Assembly: GCF_004833285.1 (NCBI RefSeq)
Contig: NZ_STFG01000027.1
Location: forward strand, 1 to 42,325
Reading direction: 5' to 3'
Source: Lampropedia puyangensis
GTDB taxonomy: Bacteria > Pseudomonadota > Gammaproteobacteria > Burkholderiales > Burkholderiaceae_C
Length of the DNA: 42,325 nucleotides
Positions within the stretch are counted from its first letter, which is position 1. Every line of letters starts with the position of its first letter. The position numbers were made by a program, and so were the translations under genes. Below the pieces are notes generated by a model, which ran no database searches, was not told the DNA's origin, and saw nothing but the letters and a program-made list of their open reading frames with translations. Below, piece by piece: positions 37,128 to 42,325 of the stretch.

Positions 37128-37802
37128 ATGCAATGGCATGTTTGGTTCACTTTTTTTATTGCAGCCTGGGTCATTGCCATATCGCCCGGTTCTGGCGCAG
37201 TGCTGTCGATGAGTCACGGCCTCAGCTATGGATGGAAGCGCTCTAGCGCCACGGTTTTCGGCTTGCAGTTAGGTCTAATGCTGATCTTGGTTGTGGCCGG
37301 TGCTGGTGTTGGCTCATTATTGATTGCTTCAGAAGCAGCCTTTCTCACAGTCAAAGTCGTTGGCGCTCTGTACTTGATGTACTTGGGAATTCGCCAATTC
37401 TTGCAAAAACCATCCTCAAGCCAAGCCATCAACTCTGCAGAAAACACACTGACCGCGGACAAACAGCTGCAACCAGCAAAAGGCGGCACTCTCAACTGGA
37501 AGCAGCGCGTATTGACAGGTTTCTTTACCAATGCCACCAACCCAAAAGGTATTTTGTTCATGGTGGCCGTGCTGCCGCAATTTATCGACCCCAATCGCTC
37601 GTTGCTATTGCAATTGCTGATTTTGGGCGTCACGATGTGCGCGGTCGACTCCATGGTGATGAATGGCTATGCAGCCAGTGCCAGCTTGTTGAGCCGATGG
37701 CTCAAAAGCTATAAAGCCCAGTTATGGCAAAACCGAATCTTTGGCGGCCTGCTGGTCGCTATCGGCGCTGGCCTTTTAACGGTCAAACGCGTGCAAGCGT
37801 AA
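37128..37802 (+). CDS. LysE/RhtB-family amino-acid exporter
   Basis: A 224-residue inner-membrane exporter of the LysE superfamily. The family opening FIAAWVIAISPGSGAVLSMSHGLSYGWKRSS is complete. VKVVGALYLMYLGIRQFL follows, and a cytoplasmic loop at about 92-120 precedes GFFTNATNPKGILFMVAVLPQFID, the second signature. Six hydrophobic segments are expected. The ATG at 37128 follows TTGAGGAG and is preferred over an in-frame TTG at 37113. The exported substrate, usually homoserine, threonine or another amino acid, cannot be read from sequence. Confidence 0.93.
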   Translation: MQWHVWFTFFIAAWVIAISPGSGAVLSMSHGLSYGWKRSSATVFGLQLGLMLILVVAGAGVGSLLIASEAAFLTVKVVGALYLMYLGIRQFLQKPSSSQAINSAENTLTADKQLQPAKGGTLNWKQRVLTGFFTNATNPKGILFMVAVLPQFIDPNRSLLLQLLILGVTMCAVDSMVMNGYAASASLLSRWLKSYKAQLWQNRIFGGLLVAIGAGLLTVKRVQA

Positions 37803-37844
37803 AACGGGCTTAAGGCCACGACTGCGCTTTACCTGCCTTTTACA

Positions 37845-37874
37845 TTGACGACAAATTAAGGGTTACCGTATAAG
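37845..37874 (+). promoter_or_regulatory. sigma-70 promoter of the two-component operon
   Basis: TTGACG (37845-37850) and TATAAG (37869-37874) are separated by 18 bases, 94 bases upstream of the response-regulator ATG. It is the best matching -35/-10 pair in the window. Confidence 0.7.
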
Positions 37875-37968
37875 GCGATAGTCAAAACTTATGATCGCTG
37901 CGGCAATGCCCCTGATACCGTAGTTTTGCCTCATGATTGGTGAGGCCTTTGTTTTGCACCATGCCTAT

Positions 37969-38700
37969 ATGACCACTCCCATCTTGATGATTGAAGACGA
38001 TGCCCGTCTGGCGCAAATGGTGTCTGAATACCTCGCGCAATCGGGCTTTGCCGTACAGCACGCACCTGATGCTCGATCAGGGCTGGAGTTACTTTCCCAC
38101 CATCAAGCAGCGCCAACTCCCGTCGAATTGGTGATTCTCGATTTGATGCTGCCCGACATGGATGGACTGGATGTGTGTCGTCAAATCCGAACCCTTGCAG
38201 CTCCCACAGCCTCCCTCCCCGTACTCATGCTGACCGCCAAAGGTGATCCCATGGACCGGGTTATTGGCCTAGAAATTGGCGCAGACGACTACTTACCCAA
38301 ACCATTTGAGCCCCGCGAATTATTGGCCCGCATTCGCGCACTTTTACGGCGCCAACATGCAGGCCAAATGCATGCAGACTCCGTTGCATACGATGTAATG
38401 CGTTTTGGCTCTTTAGAGATTGACCGAAGTGCCCGAGTAGTGACCGTGGCGGATCAGGTTGCAGACCTGACCTCCTACCAATTCGATCTACTGGTCGCTT
38501 TAGCCGAACGTGCTGGCCGCGTGCTGACCCGAGACCAAATCATGGAAGCCGTGCGCGGACGTGAGCTAGAGGCTTTTGACCGCTCCATTGATGTACACAT
38601 GGGCCGTATCCGTGCTGCGATTGAATCCGATATCAAGAACCCACGCCGCATTCTGACAGTCCGCGGCGTCGGTTACGTTTTTGCCAAGCAGCAAGACTGA
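37969..38700 (+). CDS. OmpR/PhoB-family response regulator
   Basis: A 243-residue DNA-binding response regulator. The receiver domain begins ILMIEDDARLAQMVSEYL. The phosphorylated Asp58 is in LVILDLMLPDMDG, with the Thr switch in LMLTAKGD and Lys in DDYLPKPF. The winged-helix output at about 145-240 has LTSYQFDLLVALAERAGRVLTRDQIME and ILTVRGVGYVF. I prefer the ATG at 37969; an in-frame ATG at 37933 would add 12 residues, and neither has a clear ribosome-binding site. It is co-transcribed with the histidine kinase, whose ATG lies 49 bases past its stop. The signal is unknown; the pair resembles RstA/RstB or CpxR/CpxA. Confidence 0.94.
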   Translation: MTTPILMIEDDARLAQMVSEYLAQSGFAVQHAPDARSGLELLSHHQAAPTPVELVILDLMLPDMDGLDVCRQIRTLAAPTASLPVLMLTAKGDPMDRVIGLEIGADDYLPKPFEPRELLARIRALLRRQHAGQMHADSVAYDVMRFGSLEIDRSARVVTVADQVADLTSYQFDLLVALAERAGRVLTRDQIMEAVRGRELEAFDRSIDVHMGRIRAAIESDIKNPRRILTVRGVGYVFAKQQD

Positions 38701-38749
38701 ACTTACGTCCCAGTCTCTATCAACGCTTCATCACGCCCACTTCATACAC

Positions 38750-39988
38750 ATGGTCAGCCGCAATCCGTTTTCCAAACACATGTATCTGCGCATCTGGCTG
38801 GCCGTGGTCGTGTGCGTCGCCGTCCTGATGCTGGCAGTCGGTTGGGGGTGGCGTGTTGCAGAAGAGCGCAATGAACGCGCGCGGGTAGAAGTCCCCCGCG
38901 AAGTGGTCATTAGCCGCGTTGACCAAGACGCACCGCCCATTCGTGGCATGTCTATCTACATCCCCACAGAAGAGCCTGGCTTCACGCTTGGAATCACCAC
39001 CGACCAAGGGCACGAATACGTCGCTAGATTTGCACCGCGGGTTGACCGCCCACCTAAACCACGCCATGAAGAAGGTTGGGCCTTCTTGATCATGCCGCCC
39101 TTCGGCTATCTCTGGCTACTGGGAATGGTGTCACTTGCCGTGATTGTGGGCGTATTTCCTATCATTCGCCATTTGATGCAACGCTTGGAAAACCTTCGTC
39201 TAGGGGTCAAACAGTTTGGTGAAGGGGATCTGTCTGTGCGCATTCCGGACCAAGGACACGATGAAGTGGCGGAATTGGCCGGACAATTTAACGCGGCAGC
39301 GGCACGCATAGAAACTCTGGTGCACTCTCACAAAACCTTACTAGCAAACGCTTCGCATGAACTGCGCTCGCCTCTGGCACGAATTCGTATGGGCTTGGAA
39401 CTATCAGACCAAGGACAACCATCACCATCAACACGGCAGGAAATTCAGCGCAATATTGCTGAACTTGACCAATTGATTGATGAAATTCTGCTCGCAAGTC
39501 GGTTAGATTTAGCGGAGCAAACTCCCATCGTGCGGGAAACCATCGATCTCATTGGCTTGTGCGCAGAAGAAACTGCGCGTATGGGCGCAGAACTGGATAT
39601 CGACATGCCTAGCAACAGCAGTGCAGTGCCGATCATGGAGGTATACGGGGAAGCCAAACTCTTACGCAGAGCCATTCGCAATTTATTGGAAAATGCAGAT
39701 CGCTATAGCCAAGGCCCCATTGAGCTGCATCTCTTTGCAACAGCGACAAACATTGATATACGTGTGTGTGATCGAGGCCCAGGCGTCCCCCATGAGCTGC
39801 GTGAACGTATTTTCGAGCCGTTTTACCGTGCCCCCGGTGCGAGTGAGCGATCTGGTGGGGTCGGCTTAGGATTATCGCTTGTCAAAACCATTGCTCAGCG
39901 CCACGGTGGACAAGTACGATGCGAAGAGCGTGAAGGCGGAGGGGCAGTCTTTATGCTGACACTACCGAAAGAACAGGTAAATAAATAG
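38750..39988 (+). CDS. sensor histidine kinase (CpxA/RstB-like)
   Basis: A 412-residue membrane kinase. Transmembrane segments at about 14-36 and 117-139 bracket an 80-residue periplasmic sensor rich in Arg and Pro. A HAMP domain (LENLRLGVKQFGEGDLSVRIP) precedes the dimerisation helix with phosphorylated His203 in NASHELRSPLARIRMGLEL. The ATPase domain shows the N box LLRRAIRNLLENADRYS, G1 DRGPGVP, F box IFEPFYRAPG and G2 GGVGLGLSLVK. Starts other than 38750 are possible (38780 region, or TTG 38681 overlapping the regulator gene). It pairs with the response regulator upstream. Confidence 0.94.
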   Translation: MVSRNPFSKHMYLRIWLAVVVCVAVLMLAVGWGWRVAEERNERARVEVPREVVISRVDQDAPPIRGMSIYIPTEEPGFTLGITTDQGHEYVARFAPRVDRPPKPRHEEGWAFLIMPPFGYLWLLGMVSLAVIVGVFPIIRHLMQRLENLRLGVKQFGEGDLSVRIPDQGHDEVAELAGQFNAAAARIETLVHSHKTLLANASHELRSPLARIRMGLELSDQGQPSPSTRQEIQRNIAELDQLIDEILLASRLDLAEQTPIVRETIDLIGLCAEETARMGAELDIDMPSNSSAVPIMEVYGEAKLLRRAIRNLLENADRYSQGPIELHLFATATNIDIRVCDRGPGVPHELRERIFEPFYRAPGASERSGGVGLGLSLVKTIAQRHGGQVRCEEREGGGAVFMLTLPKEQVNK

Positions 39989-40039
39989 CCAAACGCAGCA
40001 CGAGCCATTTGCAGATCAGGCTTAACGCACGCAGCACCA

Positions 40040-40714
40040 TTACTGCCCCATATTTTTTCTGATGCGCTCAACCGTTTGCTGCTGCTGATCTCTACTCATG
40101 GACGAAAATTCTGCAGGTGAAACACCCAACTGCTGCAGCTGCTCTTCAAACATGGACTGACTGGCATTCATGAACGCAGAACTTGCCGCAATCAATCCCC
40201 CCATCACAGTAAAAGCAATCACCGCTTTTTTCCTGCTGATGCCATGTACCTCTGTGCTGGCCACAACTAGTAAATACATCGTCCAGATCACATTGACCCA
40301 TAAGCCCACAACGGGAATCAATGCAAAAACAGTCGTGATTGGACTAACAGCCAAAGTCGCAACAGTGCAACGAAACGCCACTCCATATCCCCATTGAGAC
40401 CCTAACACCTTCCAGACCAGCAGCAGAATGGCAGCACCAATCACAGAGGCGCTCACAATCATTCCTGGGACAAATACAAGCAAGTCCAGCAAATTAATGC
40501 CCACCTGTGCTGGAATCAATCCAAGAGCACCGCCAACCCATGTGAGCATCGCTGAAATCAGCGTCACCACAATAGCAAGCACGATAGCAAATGCCAGAGG
40601 CTCCATCAATGAACCTTGTCGAGGCATCGTGCGGAAATACTCCACAGGACGCACAACAACATACAAAGCCAACTGCGCAATACGCTTTAGGTCAAATGGA
40701 GAATGTGTGGGCAT
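40040..40714 (-). CDS. Yip1-domain membrane protein
   Basis: A 224-residue inner-membrane protein of the Yip1 family. A cytoplasmic N-terminus with VVRPVEYFRTMPRQGSLMEPLAFAI leads into about five membrane segments, including LVFVPGMIVSASVIGAAILLLVWKVLG and ISPITTV-like and LWVNVIWTMYLLVVASTEVHGIS regions. The C-terminal 45 residues are polar, with repeated Gln. Such proteins are common in bacteria and have no known biochemical role. It converges on the histidine-kinase gene (51-base gap, no clear terminator seen). Confidence 0.85.
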   Translation of the reverse strand: MPTHSPFDLKRIAQLALYVVVRPVEYFRTMPRQGSLMEPLAFAIVLAIVVTLISAMLTWVGGALGLIPAQVGINLLDLLVFVPGMIVSASVIGAAILLLVWKVLGSQWGYGVAFRCTVATLAVSPITTVFALIPVVGLWVNVIWTMYLLVVASTEVHGISRKKAVIAFTVMGGLIAASSAFMNASQSMFEEQLQQLGVSPAEFSSMSRDQQQQTVERIRKNMGQ

Positions 40715-40810
40715 AAATCAGGAATAGTCTTGTGATAGGGACCAATGGGCATCAGACTAGCCGAGAAAAACCAAAAAGCTTTCTATATCAGCCAGCGACC
40801 AACAATGGCC

Positions 40811-42127
40811 TCAATGCGAAATCTCCATCACTTCGGCATGCTCAAATGCAATTTCACCAGCAACGAACGTAGTACGCACTTTTCCAGGCAAAGCCGCACC
40901 TGTGAAAGGCGTGAACTTGCCTTGGCTGTGCAACCCACCGGGTTCCAATTTCCATTCACTTGAGGGGTCATACAGGCACAGATCGGCTACACCGCCTTGG
41001 ACTAACTGGCCGATGCTCGCATTCAAAGTGCCAAGGGCATTATGCAAAATACCTGCCGCGCCAGAAGTAATTCTGGTCAAAGCACGGCTGAAAGGAATTC
41101 CCTGCTCTTGCGCCCACTTATGGGCTAAAGGTAACAACAACTCAACCCCAGATGCACCTGGCTCTGCTTCAGCAAACGGCAACTCCTTTTCGTCGTTATC
41201 CACAGGCGCATGGTCAGAAACCAGCGCATCAATCGTGCCATCCAAAAGCCCTTGTACCAGCGCATCTCGGTCACGCTGTTGCCGCAATGGTGGCTGCAAC
41301 CGCGCCCTGCTATCAAAATAGCCAACGTCAATATCGGTCAAGAAAAGGGAATTGATACTGACATCTGCTGTGACAGGCAGACCTTCCGCCTTAGCTTGTC
41401 GCACCAACTCAACCCCTTGTGCGCTGCTTAAGCGGCACAAATGCACATGGCAAGGATTACTGCGCAACAGTTCAAAAATAGTGTGCAATGCAATTGTTTC
41501 TGCGGCGACCGGTACACCAGAAAGTCCCATGCGCTGAGCCAATGCACCACTGGCGGCTACACCGCCCCCCAAAGCAGCATCTTGCGGACGCAACCAAATC
41601 GAATAGTTGAATGTGCCCGCATATTGGAGCACACGCTGCAATATCTGATTATTCTTCAAAGGCCATTCAGCTTGACCAAAACCGATACAGCCAGCATGGG
41701 TCAGGTGAGACATTTCTGTCAATACCTCACCAGCGAGACCTTTGGTCAAAGCTCCCAACGGAAACAACCTTGCCTGACGCAGATTGTTCGCACGCAACTT
41801 CAGCATTTCAACCAAGCCTGCTTCATCGAGCACAGGATCCGTGTCAGGCGGACAAACCAAACTGGTTACACCACCTGCCACCGCTGCGTGCATTTCACTT
41901 TCCAGCATCCCTGCATGCTCATATCCCGGCTCCCTCAGGCGTGCGCACAAATCAACAATACCAGGTAGAACCCATAGTCCTTCAGCGTCAATCGTACGTT
42001 GTGCAACAAACCCTGTTGGAGCTGTGCCAACTCCCACAATACGCCCACTGGCAATCGCAACATCGCCAATAGTATCTAAGCCGCTAGCAGGATCAATGAC
42101 TCTGCCGCCCTGAATGAGAATGGTCAT
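40811..42127 (-). CDS. pyrC: dihydroorotase-like protein lacking the HxH metal site (PyrC'/PyrX)
   Basis: A 438-residue dihydroorotase homologue. The fold motifs are all present (LPGIVDL..RLREPG, GGVTSLVCPPDTDPVLD, RPQDAALGGGVAASGALA, HLCRLSSAQGVELVR, VSDHAPVDNDEKELPF). But the strand-1 motif that is normally D-L-H-x-H reads D59-L60-C61-A62-R63, so both first metal-binding His are lost. Such pseudo-dihydroorotases are structural partners of aspartate carbamoyltransferase PyrB in Pseudomonas and in Burkholderiales; a true dihydroorotase is encoded elsewhere. No pyrB is seen in the 198 bases upstream before the window ends. Downstream is the Yip1-like gene, 96 bases away. Confidence 0.9.
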   Translation of the reverse strand: MTILIQGGRVIDPASGLDTIGDVAIASGRIVGVGTAPTGFVAQRTIDAEGLWVLPGIVDLCARLREPGYEHAGMLESEMHAAVAGGVTSLVCPPDTDPVLDEAGLVEMLKLRANNLRQARLFPLGALTKGLAGEVLTEMSHLTHAGCIGFGQAEWPLKNNQILQRVLQYAGTFNYSIWLRPQDAALGGGVAASGALAQRMGLSGVPVAAETIALHTIFELLRSNPCHVHLCRLSSAQGVELVRQAKAEGLPVTADVSINSLFLTDIDVGYFDSRARLQPPLRQQRDRDALVQGLLDGTIDALVSDHAPVDNDEKELPFAEAEPGASGVELLLPLAHKWAQEQGIPFSRALTRITSGAAGILHNALGTLNASIGQLVQGGVADLCLYDPSSEWKLEPGGLHSQGKFTPFTGAALPGKVRTTFVAGEIAFEHAEVMEISH

Positions 42128-42325
42128 GCGTGAACTTTCGTACCATCAATGTTGTGAACTAACGCCGCGTCTGCATACGATCGACGATATGCTGCCTTTC
42201 ATGCACAAAGGCAACTCGCAATTATAGATTCCATAATGGCCCCGCGTTTTCTACGCCACAGTGCTGCCATGATTCACACAAGCGGAGCAGTTTTTGAGTA
42301 GTTATATTTTCTGCAAAGCAAAACC
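42128..42325. promoter_or_regulatory. upstream region of the dihydroorotase-like gene
   Basis: On the minus strand a perfect TATAAT lies at 42221-42226, 94 bases before the pyrC-like ATG. No convincing -35 is visible at 16-18 bases. No pyrB reading frame reaches the gene start, so it appears to be transcribed from its own promoter. Only a 21-codon plus-strand frame near 42236 is present, which I do not call. Confidence 0.45.

Overview
The window reads as chromosomal DNA of a betaproteobacterium of the order Burkholderiales, most likely family Comamonadaceae (Comamonas-like). The grounds are moderately high GC, three orphan Bug-type periplasmic binding proteins, a beta-proteobacterial porin, the Comamonas-type protocatechuate 4,5-cleavage (lig/pmd) pathway, a map-glnD pair and a betaproteobacterial pseudo-dihydroorotase. 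No RNA genes, CRISPR arrays or intact insertion sequences were seen.

Layout. (1) 1-2678: tail of an unknown gene, a small alpha/beta hydrolase, a CitE/HpcH-type lyase and a NodB-type deacetylase whose 5' end looks frameshifted. (2) 2746-7087: 4-hydroxybenzoate 3-monooxygenase (pobA) with a divergent IclR regulator, a convergent AraC regulator and an SDR. A perfect palindrome plus a third half-site lies between pobA and iclR. (3) 7157-7278: MITE-like inverted-repeat element. (4) 7362-11333: flavoprotein, NIPSNAP protein, Bug receptor (TTG start) and a VIT-family transporter. (5) 11420-19756, all minus strand: LysR regulator, then SDR, Bug, Ldh-family dehydrogenase, TIM-barrel isomerase-like protein, Gfo/Idh/MocA oxidoreductase, a hypothetical protein and a porin. 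This is a catabolic operon whose substrate I cannot name. (6) 19797-32170: a ModA-like protein and a LysR regulator, divergent from ligJ-ligK-ligI-ligAB(fused)-ligC, followed by a TRAP transporter (dctPQM), an aldo/keto reductase and a Bug receptor. (7) 32439-42127: housekeeping and envelope genes: map, glnD, a DUF333/MliC-like lipoprotein, a small membrane protein, a LysE-family exporter, a two-component system, a Yip1-like membrane protein and a metal-ligand-less dihydroorotase homologue.

How it works together. PobA converts 4-hydroxybenzoate to protocatechuate. The LigAB fusion opens the ring by 4,5-cleavage, LigC oxidises the semialdehyde to 2-pyrone-4,6-dicarboxylate, LigI hydrolyses that lactone, LigJ hydrates oxalomesaconate and LigK cleaves the product to pyruvate and oxaloacetate. 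No oxalomesaconate tautomerase (LigU/GalD/PmdU) and no MFS protocatechuate permease is in the window. A TRAP system and a Bug receptor take the transporter position. The 12.7-18.4 kb operon may feed the same pathway or an unrelated organic acid.

The most unusual points are the alpha-then-beta LigAB fusion, the three-half-site operator between pobA and its IclR neighbour, two PobR-like regulators of different families at one locus, a 39-codon ORF overlapping the ligJ start, a LysR gene with an ATC where its ATG is expected, a ModA-like protein with no export signal, and the uncharacterised SDR-Bug-Ldh-TIM-Gfo operon.
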